Shown: positions 36,463-49,260 of the stretch, piece by piece
How positions within the stretch are numbered: the first letter of the stretch is position 1
Layout of the letters: the number at the start of each line of letters is the position of its first letter
Assembly (NCBI GenBank): GCA_033439795.1
Contig: JAUTDP010000017.1
Location: forward strand, 248,001-312,000
From: Sordaria brevicollis
Lineage: Eukaryota > Ascomycota > Sordariomycetes > Sordariales > Sordariaceae
Length of the DNA: 64,000 nt
Reading direction: 5' to 3'
Translations under genes and position numbers: made by a program
The notes under the pieces: generated by a model
Told to the model about the DNA's origin: nothing
Database searches by the model: none
What the model saw: only the letters and a program-made list of their open reading frames with translations

Positions 36463-37854
36463 AAGGAGTTAAAAACGTTTATAAAAAGTATTTTCGGTAA
36501 GACGAAAGCGTTTAATCGCAACCTTTTTAACCGCTTTAATTTTCTCGATAAGGATAAAATCCTTTTTCTCGGGCTTAATTTCTTTGGCCTAATTATTGGC
36601 GATAATCTCCTAAAGTTCGATAAATTCTTCGTCGTTATAATAATACTATTTAGGAAGGTTATTTTTATAAATTATATTAGTATAATAATCCTATATTTTA
36701 ATTATAATTATAATTTAAATATAAACGCTTAATATTTAATTAATATAAAAAATTTATAATAAAGGTCGAATTAATTTACTACGAACTTAATATTTAATTT
36801 TAACGCTAAACGCCCGAATATTAACGCATATAAATTAATAGAAGACGAAAATAAATTTATTAATATTATTGAATTCTTCCTAACGCTATTAAAAAAATTG
36901 CTTAATAACCTTAATATTTTTATAAGCGGCGAAAAGAGTATTATTATCGTTAATAAATTAAATTTTGGCCTTAACCCTTTTTAAAGTATAAAAACGCTAT
37001 TAATCGAAATTATTATCCTATTTACCCAAATTTTCGTTATAAACTTAATTTTTAACTTCGATAAACCGAATATTTTAAATAGAGATAGCGTAAATTTTCT
37101 TACGTTTAATTTACTAATTTCTAATATTAATTATATTATATAAATACTAGATAGCGCGAATTTTAATCCAATATATAATTATTTTAAATTTATAAAACTT
37201 ATATTTAATAATATCCTTACGTTATATTTTTATAATTCCCTCCTCCTCGATAATAATTTCTTTATTAAAATCGATAGTAATAAAGTCGGAAAGGATTCCG
37301 ATATTTTTAATACGCTTTTTAACTTAAACCGCTTTAATACTTCTTTTATTAGTACGCTTCTTTTTATTAATAAATTTAATCACCCTAACAAAATTAACCT
37401 ATAAAAAGGTTAATACCCGAAATAAAATAATATAAATATATATAATTTATAATATTATCCTTAAAAAAGTCCGGGCGTAATTAATCGAATTTTGAAATTT
37501 AAATTTAAACTTAGTTTTAAGGTTAGTTCTCCGGTTAATATATTTAAGTATCCGGAGTTTGAATTTAAATCTAATTCTAAAATTAACTCTCCGGCTAACG
37601 TATTTAAATACTTGGAATTTAAATCTAAATTTAATTTTAAAGTTAACCCTTTAATTAATATATTTAAATACTTAGGAATTAAATTTAAATATAATTTTAA
37701 AATTAGATCTTTAATTAATATATTTAAATACCCGGGAATTGAATTTAAATTTGGCTTTAAAGTTAGGTCTCCGGTTAATGTATTTAAATACCCGGGAATT
37801 AAATTTAAACCTAATTTTAAAATTGGCTCTCCGATTAATATATTTAAATATTAG
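36463..37854 (+). pseudogene. RIP-broken reading frame B with C-terminal 20-codon repeats
   Basis: A single plus-strand frame of about 460 codons with about a dozen RIP-type stops. It begins with text such as KTKAFNRNLFNRFNFLDKDK, continues through SGEKSIIIVNKLNFGLNP and IDSNKVGKDSDIFNTLF, and runs in register into the six-copy 60-bp minisatellite at 37,494-37,853. There it encodes a 20-residue repeat around SPVNIFKYPGIKFK. No family recognised. The shared register suggests that the repeat was a real C-terminal tandem-repeat domain. The start is arbitrary. Confidence 0.45.
37494..37853 (+). repeat. 60-bp minisatellite, six copies
   Basis: Six head-to-tail units of 60 bp, each with CCGGTTAATATATTTAAATA or a close variant, diverged mostly by transitions. 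60 bp is a whole number of codons, and the 120-codon frame through it has no stop. Confidence 0.9.
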
Positions 37855-39965
37855 AATTTAAAATCGAAGTACGGGATCAAGGCTATATTCCTAATTAATA
37901 CGTTATAAATTTAGGGATAGAAGGTAAAATATTATTAAAGAATAAGGCTCCCGGTTAGAAAAAAAAAAATCTAAAACTTTACGTTTATAAAAAAGTAAAA
38001 CGATTAATTAAAGCCGGGTTAATAAAACCGGCGGGCTATAAAAGGCGTTAATTAATTGAATAATATATTAAAAGGGACTTGGAATTTTCAAACTTATATA
38101 TTACAATACGGGCTAATTTTAGCCGGGAATAGAAGAATTGGCCAATATTATTACGGGGTTAAATTATATATAAATAAGAGAAATTAATATAAATATATAA
38201 TAAATAGAGGAAAAATAAAACGAATATATATATTACCGCCGGGGCTTTTATTAATATTAATATATATAGTAATAATAATAATTATAAAGTAAGAATAATA
38301 TAATAATAATAATTATAATAGTATTTAAGGATAGGAAATAAATGAAAATAAGAATAAACGTAGGGGGGTCATTTGGGTAGAATTAAAGTAAATTAGGAAT
38401 AAAACCTTCGTTAACCTCTTTAGCGATATAAATTTTGAAATTAAAGGAAGAAAGAGGAAAAGGGAGGAAATTTTAAGGAGGAGGAGAAGGAAGGAGGTAA
38501 TAAAAGGGTTATAATTTATACTTTTTATATAATAAATATAAAGTTGGTATAGCCTCGTTTTATTAGACTTTATTTAAAGTACGTATTTTATAGATTTATT
38601 CGTTTGCCCCACCTCCCGTCCGCAAATAGCCAACCTTCAATTTGTATTTGAATTTCCGCCCCATTTAGACCTTTATACCCTACCCCGTATAATAGAGAAA
38701 CGTATATAACTATACTTAGGGGTTTTATTTTATTTAGGGATTTAATATAAATAATATATTTAGTTCTATACTATACGATAATAAAATATATTTAAATATA
38801 TACTTATAATATTTACTTAAGGAGGCCGTATATATTATTTCTATTATTATAAGAGTTTATATATAATACCCCCGAAATTAATAAATATACGTTTCTATTT
38901 ACTTATTATATAATTTACGGATTTTATAATAATTATATATAAGCCCTTTTATATTTATCCGCGCTATACCCCGTAAGGGTATTAATACCGCGGGGCTATT
39001 CTTTTTCCTTAGTATATTATAAATATAGCCCTAAAGAGTTAAGAAGAAGCGGGAATCGAATAAGAATTTATTTAATTCGAATATAGATTAGGACCGTATT
39101 TATATTAGAAAGTAGGGAAGAAAATAATAAAAATAAAGAAGGAAATAAAGAGGAAAATAAAGACGGAAGAGTATAGGGCGGGTAAAATAAGTAAATAAAC
39201 GGAGGTAGGAATAAAATATTTATAAGAATAGAACGATATTAATTATTAACCGCTAACGATTTAATTTATATTATTAGCGTATTATATACAATTAATAGAT
39301 AAGAGTTATTAAATACGATAATTCCAATATATAATAATATACTCAATAATTTCGCGGCGTAATTTAAAGGATAGGAGTATAATATTCCCAGCGATAATAA
39401 TAATATTAATATATTATTAATCGAACCCGACGAGACCTTTATCGGTATTTTTAATTATAAAATTCCCAATAAGCTAATAATATTAAATATTATTAATATT
39501 ATTCTAGAAATTCTAATTATTATTATATACGAAAAATATATAATACCGAATATAGAAGTAAATAAGGCTAATAATATAAAGGAGGAGGAGGCTTAGAAGC
39601 GGATAAAATTTAGTATTATAGAAGGGGAGGAGGTTATTTTTAATATTAATAAAATAAGTAAAGATATTAAAAATAGTATTAATAATAATTTGGAAGGATT
39701 AGGCTATGGAATTAAAATAGGAAATATAATTATATTTGATTCTATTACTATAGAGATAAATTCGATAAACGTTAATACGAATTAAATTTGAAATATATTT
39801 ATAAATATTTATATACCCAAATAAATTTTAAATATTCGTACCCCGGATATAATTCTATTTAATTTAATAGTAAAAGAGTTTTAAATATAGAAAGACGTTA
39901 AAATAACCCTTTTTTAGGATATTTTCGTTTTATAATTATAATATACGAATATATTTCGAAAATAA
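37855..39965. other. RIP-mutated stretch with a less mutated island
   Basis: No frame of note. Around 38,600-38,690 the sequence keeps several CA/TG dinucleotides and C-rich words (GCCCCACCTCCCGTCCGC), unlike its surroundings. This could be a younger insertion or a single-copy piece that escaped RIP. Confidence 0.4.
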
Positions 39966-42900
39966 TATAAGAGATTTATTACCGCCTTTAAAGCCGTTAA
40001 AAGTATCGACGAATTTTATAACCTATTAAAATTTAAAGATACCCTTATCGATAAATTCGAAAATAGTTTACTTTATAGTAAAATACGAAGTTATATTATT
40101 AACCTCGATATTTAGGTTCTCCCCAACCGTATTTTATAATAAGAAAAATATTATATTATTAATATTAAATATATATTTACAATATTTTTCGACTCTTTAT
40201 ATATTCGGAATAAAATTTATAGGGGTATAGTAATTTATATTAATAAATTAATTATTAAATTATAGGAATACCTATAGTAAGGGTAATCGGTACGTATTAC
40301 GTCCGGTTGATATTTAAAATATTTAAACGGTATATTATTATTCCCGTCGAATTTTATATAATATAAGTATAAGAATTAAGGGTATAAAATAATTTATATA
40401 GGAAGAGTAGTTTATTACGGTTTTAACTATTTTATTTTTATAAAGTAAGAAAATAAGGTTGGCGAAAAGATTTTGCAAGTTTAATAGGTATTAATAAAAG
40501 ATTAATTTAGCGAAGATATAAAAAAATCGGTTAATTTCTTTTTATTCCGCGATTAAAAGGCAATATAAAAGAATTATTCGTTATAGAAGATATTTTTAAT
40601 TATATTATAATTAAATATTAATAAGTTTTCGGTTAGTTTAAGGACGTAAATATTAATTATAATTTCGATTTTAAAAAACTAGCAATATAATTAAAATATA
40701 TTACGGCTTTTATAATTCGTTATTTTTATAATACCGAATAAGTACGGTTTAAATTCATAATTATAATATTACTACTCCGAAGAGAATTAGAATTTCGAAT
40801 ATATTTTAAATAATATTTTATAAATTAATAGGTATAGTAAAAATTAATAAAAGAAATATAATCCTTACCGCTATAAATATTCGTCGACGAATTTAATTTA
40901 TTTCGAATTATATAGCGATTAATTTTTAATATTTATTTATTTACTAATTTCTCCCTAAAATACTTTAATAGCGGTAATTTAGTATATTACTAATTATATT
41001 AAAATTATTCGGAATATAATTATCTAATATTTTAGAATTATTTATTTATATAACGGAATTAAATAGAAGTATCGAAATTAATATTGGGAATAATAAATTT
41101 ATTTTTATTTGCCCCTTCGTTAATATTCTAATCGGCGATATATTTTAATAGTAAAAAATATTTAGGTATTTAGGATATATAATTTAGAAACTATACCGGT
41201 TTTGCTTTATATAGAAAGAAAAGCGATTTGATTTTAAATTTAATATATAGAATTAGGGCCGTTACTATTTTTAATATATTAGAAATATTAATTGAATTAG
41301 AATATTACCGGAAAAGGATTAGAAGAAAAAGTTTATAAAATTGGGTTTATTATTAGGTTTCTATATATTGGATATATTAAAAGGCTTTTTCCTAATATTA
41401 AATATTATTAGATTACGGTTTAGAGACGCCCCTTATTCGGAATATTAGGGTTTCGGGAAATATTTCCTTTATTTAATCTTCGATTTGGATAATAATAACT
41501 TTTTAAGTAAGTTAGCTTCTAATAAAGTTGTTATTAAGTTTAAAACCTTCCCTTTCCTTAAAAGGTAGTTATAAATTTTATTTATTAAAAAGTATATTAA
41601 TTTAATAAATATATAATAAGCCGGGAGAATAATTATTATAGCGTCGGTATTTCTATATACTTAACTCTAAAATAAATATATTAAAAATAATTTATTTAAA
41701 TTTATATATAAAATAGGCCGTAATGAAAAGAAACGTTATAGCTATTTCGATTTAAGTACTTTTAAGAATTTATTCCTTAAAAGAATAAAATTTATTATAC
41801 GATATTATATTATATTCGTATTTTAGATATTTATTTCGAATTTTATTACGATAAATAGGAAGTAAAATAGACGGAGAAATTAAAAAGTATTCTATTCCTT
41901 TTTATTAATAGGTAAAAAAGCTATTTAATTTATATTCAATATCCGAAAGGATACGTTATAATTAAGAAATTAAAGTAGAATAAAGAAAAAAAAGGGAAAA
42001 GTATTAATTGTAAAAGTCTTATATAATTTAACTATTTATTTACGTTCGGAAATTCTTATTTAAATACCCTAATTATAATTAAAAAATAATAGAGGGCTAT
42101 AAAAGTAAAATACTATTCTACTTCCCGGGTCCCTTATAAGCTTTACCCTATTAATAATATTAACGAGACTACTTCCCGGCATAATAACCAATATAATATT
42201 ATTAAATAGAGTATGAAATTAAATATTAAATAAAGCGGGGGCGGTAATAAATATAGGTATTAATAATAGTAAAACCTCTAATTCCTAAAAATAAGATTTA
42301 GGCGAAGATTCCGATAATAATAAAGTTAATAAGGTTAAAATTAAAGATTTTAGTAATATAAAAGGCATCCTAAAATAGGGTAGGAAGCTAGCGTTACCTA
42401 ATATATATTAAGAATTATATTATCTTATAATAAAATTAGAATATAACGGTATATATATAATTAATATAATACCCGGCGAATTTTAATACGGAATAATTAA
42501 AACGGAAATCGGTAATATAAATATATATAATATAACTTCTATATTATTATATAAGGATTAAAAACGGAAATTTATTATATATCTTTTTGTTAATTACTTC
42601 GAATATACGGATCCTATTAATTACTAAAGATTTGCTATACTTAAAGAATTATACCCCGAGATTATAAAAATATATAATCTAAAGTTTAGAGAATAATTAA
42701 AATAAAACGTTTCGAAATTTAATATTATATCGAATAAAAATTACCTTTCCCCGTTAATATACTTCTAAATCGGTATAAAATTAATTAAAAAGCGGGAAAA
42801 TAAATTATTAAGAATATACCGAATAAAGGAGGGTATAAATTTTTCGATTATATTTTATATAATATTATAACGTAAATATAACGTATAATTTAAATTTATC

Positions 42901-43600
42901 GAAAATTTAGGAATTAACGATCTCCTTTAATATAAAAGAGCGTTATTTATTAATAAATATAATAGAAACTTTAATTTCAACGTTAATTATTTTATTAAAA
43001 TTCGTTAATTAAAAATTATGAATTTAAATAATTATAGGTTTAATAAGGTTAAAGGAATATTTAATTATAAAATAATATTATAATATTGAATATTTATTAT
43101 TTTAATATTTATAAATATTTTTAAAGATACGAGTAAATAAATCAAATTTATTATTAAGTACCCCGTATACGAGGTAGGAAAGAATCGGATTATTATTAGG
43201 CTTTTAATTATAATTCTAGAATATATATAAATAGTACTTAAATTAAAAGGAAATGGAATTATATATATTCGTTATAATATTAACTTTATATAATATATAA
43301 ATCGTATTAACCGAAAGAAGTTAAAGTGGTTTTTATTATATAATAATTTTATTTATATTTTATATTACGGTTATTAATTAACCGTATAACGGAAAGATAT
43401 TATAATAATTTTATTTATTATATATAATTCTTTTACCTTTAAAATATATTATACGTAAATTTCCTACTATATAGAAGGGTATAAGAAAAAGAATATAATC
43501 GTTTATTGCTTCTTATTAACGTAGTTATGAAATTAATTACTACCGGTAAATATAAAAATAATCGGATATTTAAATAAAAATATAAAATAAAAATTAATAT
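39966..43600 (+). pseudogene. RIP-broken reading frame C, ~1,200 codons, unknown large protein
   Basis: Two plus-strand frames follow each other. From 39,966 to about 41,150 one frame reads protein-like text (FITAFKAVKSIDEFYNLLKF, INLDI, YYGFNYFIFIK). From 41,161 to about 43,600 a second frame continues for ~810 codons (RLRFRDAPYSEY, FLYLIFDLDNNNFLSKLASN, LFVNYFEYTDPINY, FIENLGINDLL). Stops are almost all TAA/TAG. The switch may be an intron or an indel. I recognise no reverse transcriptase YxDD, DUF3435, Helitron or Mutator motif. The size and place make a transposase or other core gene of the large insertion plausible (inference only). Confidence 0.45.
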
Positions 43601-44138
43601 TCTTTAATTATTAATCTTTACCGCTACGACTTATAGTATTTTAATACTTCGATATACTACCCTACGGTATATATACGTACCGTAACGCGAATTCGTCCCG
43701 GTATAATAAAATTTTATTCTTCTCTTTCACTAAACCTCCCTTTATTATTATATATTTTTAATACCCAATATCGTCGTTACGTCGCATTACCTTAATACTA
43801 CCCGACGTATTATTTCCCCATTTATAATATATTACTTTTCTTTCGCCCTTTGTCGGCCGTTATAAAGTATATTCCCTTTAGGTTCCCTATTAACCCCGCC
43901 GCTACTAAAATAATACCTCTTTCGTATTTATTAAATATAATCAGAAATACGAAACCTAAATTAATAAACCCAATTATAAATTATAACAGCGAGCCCCACG
44001 GTCTATATACTCTTTATAATAAATATACGCGATAATCGAATATTCGAATATATACAATCGTACAATCGTACTATAACGAAAGGACTTAATTTTAGATCTT
44101 TATAATAAAGCTAAGGTTAATATTCTCTTCCCCGCTAA

Positions 44139-44211
44139 CTCTTCTCCTCCCCGCTACCCGACTCTTCTCCTCCCCGCTACCCGACTCTTCTTCTCCCCAC
44201 TGCCCCCGCCG
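44139..44211 (+). repeat. 23-bp C/T-rich tandem repeat in a weakly RIPed island
   Basis: Two perfect copies of CTCTTCTCCTCCCCGCTACCC plus GA, then a third longer and diverged copy. The surrounding 44,120-44,280 is C-rich and keeps CA dinucleotides, unlike the flanks. Confidence 0.8.
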
Positions 44212-44571
44212 ATTCTTCTCCTCCCATTAACACCAATTCGTCCATATCCGGGCCACTTATAATCTTATCCCCAATATACTCTTTAACTTCTCTTATATAT
44301 AGTCGTTAATATATTTAAAGTTTATAAACTATAGTAATAACCCTATAATATTAGGACCGTATAAAAATAAATTACCCGCTCTACGTTAAGTATAATAACG
44401 TAAAAGATATCCGGGAATAATAGATTAGTTTTATAGTAGAATAGAAAAATTAGGTAGGTTTAATATTATATATATTAGGTCTATATTCCTAGTAGGATAA
44501 TTTATAAATCCTATCCCCCCTTCTAAAGTAATTAACCGGTATTTAATTTCGTTAATTATATTCTAATTTAA

Positions 44572-44842
44572 TTATTTTACTTCCCGGATTATACGTCGAA
44601 ACCCTTATTCATTTTATTAAACTCCGGTTTAATCGTTTTACTTTCCGGTCTAAGTGTCGGACCCTTATTTATTTTATTAAATTCCGGTTTAATTATCCTA
44701 CCTTCCAATCTAAGTATTGGACCCTTATTTATTTTATTAAATTTTAATTTAATTATTCTACCTTCCAGTTTAAGTATCGGGCTTTTATTTATATTATTAA
44801 ACTCCGGTTTAATTATTTTACTCCCCGGTTTAAATATTAAAA
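44572..44842 (+). repeat. 60-bp minisatellite, about 4.5 copies
   Basis: Units at 44,572, 44,632, 44,692 and 44,752 with a partial fifth. Each contains CCTTATTTATTTTATTAAA and CCGGTTTAAT or variants. The period equals that of the repeat at 37,494, but the sequences are not evidently related. Confidence 0.9.
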
Positions 44843-45374
44843 TGTCGTCTACTTTTCGAAGTCCTAGCCCAATTATCGATATCCTAATTTAATTATCGAA
44901 CTCTTAATTAAACCGATAGATTTTTAGCCAAATAATCGAATTCTAAATTAAATAGCCGAAAGTTGAATACAATTAACGAATTAGCGAACTTTAGAATTCG
45001 GAGAAATTAATTATTTCTTTTTATAATTACCCTAATATTTAATATAATGGTTTATAAATATATTAGGGGGAATTAAACCCTATTATATTAATTTTCGTTC
45101 GATTAATTCGGAGTTGTAAAGTATACTAATATTATAACCGGGGTAATTTATTAATTGGATAAAAAGATTATTAATTCAATATTAGGCTAATAATAGTTGA
45201 GCTTTTAATATATAATTAAATATATATAAGTTTCCTATCCCCGCTTTATGATGAATATTATTAATAAGTAATATAATTAATATAGGAATTAATAACGTAT
45301 TATTTTAATATAAACTTTTAAATTAAGGGAGAAAAGGGAAATTTTTAGAGGAAGAAATAAATAAGTAGAAGGTC

Positions 45375-45375
<1 letters not shown>

Positions 45376-45423
<48 letters not shown>
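45376..45423. repeat. (TTA)16 microsatellite
   Basis: Forty-eight bases of perfect TTA repeat inside the AT-rich block, 309 bp from the retrotransposon end. Confidence 0.95.
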
Positions 45424-45424
<1 letters not shown>

Positions 45425-45731
45425 ATAAGTAAAATTAAAAGAAATTCCTAATTATTATTTTCCTTTCCAAATTATACGAACCCCGCTAATTAGTACCCTA
45501 ATTACCTATATTCTAACTTATATTATATACCGCTTATATACCTTATTTTTTGTATTAAATAATTAATTCCTTTTTTATTTTATATATTTATTTAAATTTC
45601 TTATTTATTAATATAGAAACCCGGATAATAGTACGTTAGCGGTCCGGATTTAAGGATAGATAGGGCGGAATACCGCCGATGTAATTATTAAAATTAAATT
45701 TACTATCGACGGAAACGCTTAAATTAAATAA

Positions 45732-46029
45732 TATTATCACGGGTAAACACGACCAAGGTAGGTAGAATAGGATATGTAATATTATACGAGGAAGGAAAAG
45801 AGGAAAGGGAGCGAAGTTATACGCGGGTGGCTGCCTTTATAAAGGCACGGCGTACAGACCATATACGCGTAGGGCGCGCGTAATTATATAACCGGGACCG
45901 CGACCGTATTGCTATACGACTATAGCGGCGGGCTAGCCGAATAAAATTATAATTATTTTAATAATAATTATAACCTTAATATAGGTACGTAATTAAATTA
46001 TATATAATTATTAAATTAAACCTATAATA
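45732..46029 (-). repeat. 3' LTR of the Gypsy relic
   Basis: 298 bp matching 52,796-53,093 along its whole length. The most conserved core is GGAAAGGGAGCGAAG...CGCGTAGGGCGCGCGTAATTA. On the minus strand a TTTATAAAGG element is a likely promoter TATA box. Confidence 0.88.
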
Positions 46030-47179
46030 TTACCTTTAATTAAAAGAAGCTATATAATTAATTATTATTATATAAAATAATAGAAATCCCTATTAAACGT
46101 ATTATTATATTTTAAAAAATTTTTATAATTGCGGTAATCTTTAATTATAGCGACCTCCTCTTTACCTCCTTTTATTCTTCGGCTAGAATTTCCGTATTCT
46201 TTACCGGCGAATCCCCATCTTTTAACAGTATTTCTAACTCTTCCAATTTCTATACTTCCTCCTTAAGCTTCTTCTTTTTAACTTTAATTTAATTTAGCGG
46301 TATTAGGGCGTCGGGATACTTTTTATAAAATTCTTTAACCTTTTCTAAATATATTACCACGTTAATATACGGTTGCTAATTAGGTTTATAAAAGGGAGCC
46401 TAAATAACGTAATATATTTAATAACCCCTCTCCTTTTTATATTTATCGATTTCTACGAAATTTTATTCGAAAGAATCTTCGCCGTTATTTATTTAACGTA
46501 TAATCCTCCTTATATTAGCGCGGATATTCTATTATTATTATATTTAGCTTAATAACCCCGCCGGTAATTAAAATTTTATTTTATTTATATTAAAAGTCTA
46601 TTTATACTTTATATTAATTAATAATTTAAAAATAATAAAATAAATATTAGCTTTAACAATTAGGAAAGAATTTTCGAAAAGCGGAGTGAATTTAACGTAT
46701 AAACGACCAATTTCGAAATTCTAAATATCGAAGAAAATTATATCGCCCAATTTATAAACTAGGGCGTTTAACCTCCTAATATTAACGTTATCCTTATAAC
46801 GTTATTATATTTATTTTATTTTAATTATTACGAAATTGAGGATCATTTTAAACCACTCTACTATTTTATAAATTTTAAAGAATTTAACCTGTTAAGCCTT
46901 TAATAATTCGGGAGGGTAAAGGGTAATTAATTCGATATTTATACGTAGGTTAAAACTGTAATTAATAAAGAAGGGGGATATTCCTATAATTTCGGAAGCG
47001 GTATTATTTTTTATAAATTCCGCAATTAGTAATTAATCGATTTAATCGTTTTAAACCTAATTAATATAAATTTTTAAATAGCGTTCTATTTCGGTATTAA
47101 TACGCTCAATTTAATTATTAATAAATAAGTGGAAAATAAACGAAGGCTTTAAATTTACTTTTAATTTTAAAAATAAAAT
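46030..47179 (-). pseudogene. Gypsy relic, region downstream of the integrase core
   Basis: RIPed sequence between the integrase core and the 3' LTR. By position it should hold the integrase C-terminal part and any chromodomain, but I could not confirm a motif. Confidence 0.4.
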
Positions 47180-47420
47180 CCTTTAAAACGTTAAAATAAA
47201 TTATATATTACGGTTAGAAATAATAATATTAAATACGCTATAAAGGTTATAAATTTTATCGATAAAACGCTCTGCTAATTCTTTTATTATTAAAATTTTA
47301 TAAGGGATAAAATAATATATTTTAATTAATTAATTAATAATTACCGTAACGTACTTAAATTTTTATCCCTTCCGAAAATAGGGTATTAATAGGGTAATAT
47401 AATTAATAGAAATATCCTTC
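47180..47420 (-). pseudogene. Integrase core remnant of the Gypsy relic
   Basis: Minus-strand text reads INYITLLIP, then KYVTVIIN*LIKIYYFIP, then ELAERFIDKIYNLYSVFNII and SNRNI*F. This matches the Gypsy integrase catalytic core: the first Asp (now Asn) and the DRLTK and SDRG-QF blocks, altered as G-to-A and C-to-T changes would do. Confidence 0.85.
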
Positions 47421-48851
47421 TATAGTACGAAAAAAACGGCTAATAATTTTAATAAATTATAAAAGGAATATTATAAGGGTTTTATCTTTACGTATTAAAA
47501 GTATACTTTATAATACATTTTAACGAATTAATATATTTTTAATAAGAAATAAAATTATAATAATAAATAGAAAATTTTTTTTTCTATTTAAATACCCTAT
47601 TAATAGCGAATTATAAATATATCGAAGAAATTATAAATAAAAAGTAAAATCGTCAAAATTTATAATAATAGTATTCTTAAAGTAAGTATATCCCTAAATA
47701 GTATAATATTTTACGAACGAAGTTTTTACTATCCGTTTATATACTTCTTTTAATTATATATAACGGTTAGGGTCTAATAAGTAGGCTAAAATATTTTATA
47801 AGAAAGTAGACTTTTCGTAAAATTTTATTATTAAATCGTTTATTAATTTCTCGTTTAAAATATCCAATTCGTATAAATATTTAATTTTTATTAATTCTTC
47901 CAACTCTATTTTTCTTAGAGCTTTATATTTATAACCGACGAAGTTTTTTATATTTAATTTATCTTCCGATTCTAAAATAAAAGCGCTATTAACGAAAAGG
48001 TTCTTATTTAATAGAATTTTATTACGTATTGATAACCGTTCGTTATTTATATTTTTAAAAATATTTTTTAATTTACGGTTAAAAACGTCGGGGCGAATTT
48101 AAAAGGAGCCCAATCGGTATTTAATTATAAAATTAAAACGAAATAAAAATTAAAACTACTTTATATAGTAGGGCGTTAATTTTTTATTAATTATAAATAT
48201 TTTTAAATTCCGATAATCCGTAAAGATTTTAAACGGTTATTATATTCCTTTAAACTCCGGTTTCCACTCTTCTAATATTTCAATAATAATTAATGATTCT
48301 TTATTATAAATATTATAATTATATTCGGCGGCGGAATATTTTTAATTAAAATAGGCGATTAATCGTAAAATATTATTATTATCGTATTATAATAAAATTT
48401 CTCTATAAATTTAATTTAAAACGTCCGTTTCTATAATAATTAATTTAAACTAATTATAAATATATAAAATTAATCTATTTATAAAGGCTTTTTTTAATAC
48501 TTCGAAAGAATTTTAATACTACTTTATCTATTTCTAATTTACAAATACTATATTCTTAATTAATTCGTAAAGTAATTTTATTATAATTAAAAAATATTTT
48601 ATAAAACGTCGGTAAAAGTTAGCGAAATTTAAAAAGCGTTATAATAAACGTTTAAAATCGGGAATTTACTATATCGTAACGGCGGTAACCTTTTCGAAAT
48701 CTATTTCAATATTATTAAATATAATAATTAAATTTAAATACTTTATACGTATCGTATAAAATTTGTATTTATCGATATCGATTTATAATCCTACTTTAAT
48801 TATTCGTTCTAAAACTTTATTAATATACCGTTTATATTCCTTTTCGTTATT

Positions 48852-49260
48852 AAAATAAATTAAAATATTATTAAAATACGTAATTATATAAACGTCGAAG
48901 ATATTATATAGGATATTATTAATATAATTTTAAAATATATTTAACGCACTTTAAAGGCTAAACGGATAAATTAAAAATTCGAATAAATTAAAATAAATAA
49001 TAAACGCGATTAATTATTCGTAGCCTTCTTTAACCTATATCCGATTAAATATAGTAATAATATTGAATTTAATAAAAATCTTTATTTTATAAATCGAATT
49101 TAAAATCTCTTTAATTAATAGGAGCGGGTAACGGGATTTTGGGGTAATATTCTTAATACCTTTATAATTTATATAAATTAGGACTCCGCCGCCCAGTTTT
49201 TTAATTAAAAGGATAGGGGTAACCGCGGTTAATTATAAAGGGCGGATAAAATTCTTACAA
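48852..49260 (-). pseudogene. Reverse transcriptase remnant of the Gypsy relic
   Basis: Minus-strand reading shows the RT blocks in order: TPILLIKKLGGGVLIYINYK, NITPKSRYPLLLIKEIL, KFNIITIFNRI, FNLFEFLIYPFSL, and the active-site block YFNNILIYF (48,878-48,852), in place of a YLDDILIYS-type motif. Both catalytic aspartates read as Asn, and several Trp/Gln codons are stops, so it is inactive. Confidence 0.92.

Noticed and set aside
37494..37853. CRISPR-like repeat array
   Set aside because: Units are contiguous 60-bp tandem repeats without spacers, in eukaryotic DNA.
32403..45731. Starship-type element with a DUF3435 tyrosine recombinase at one end
   Set aside because: I could not find DUF3435-like blocks in the readable RIPed frames, and subterminal inverted repeats are not required for that class. 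A de-RIPed profile search would be needed to reopen this.
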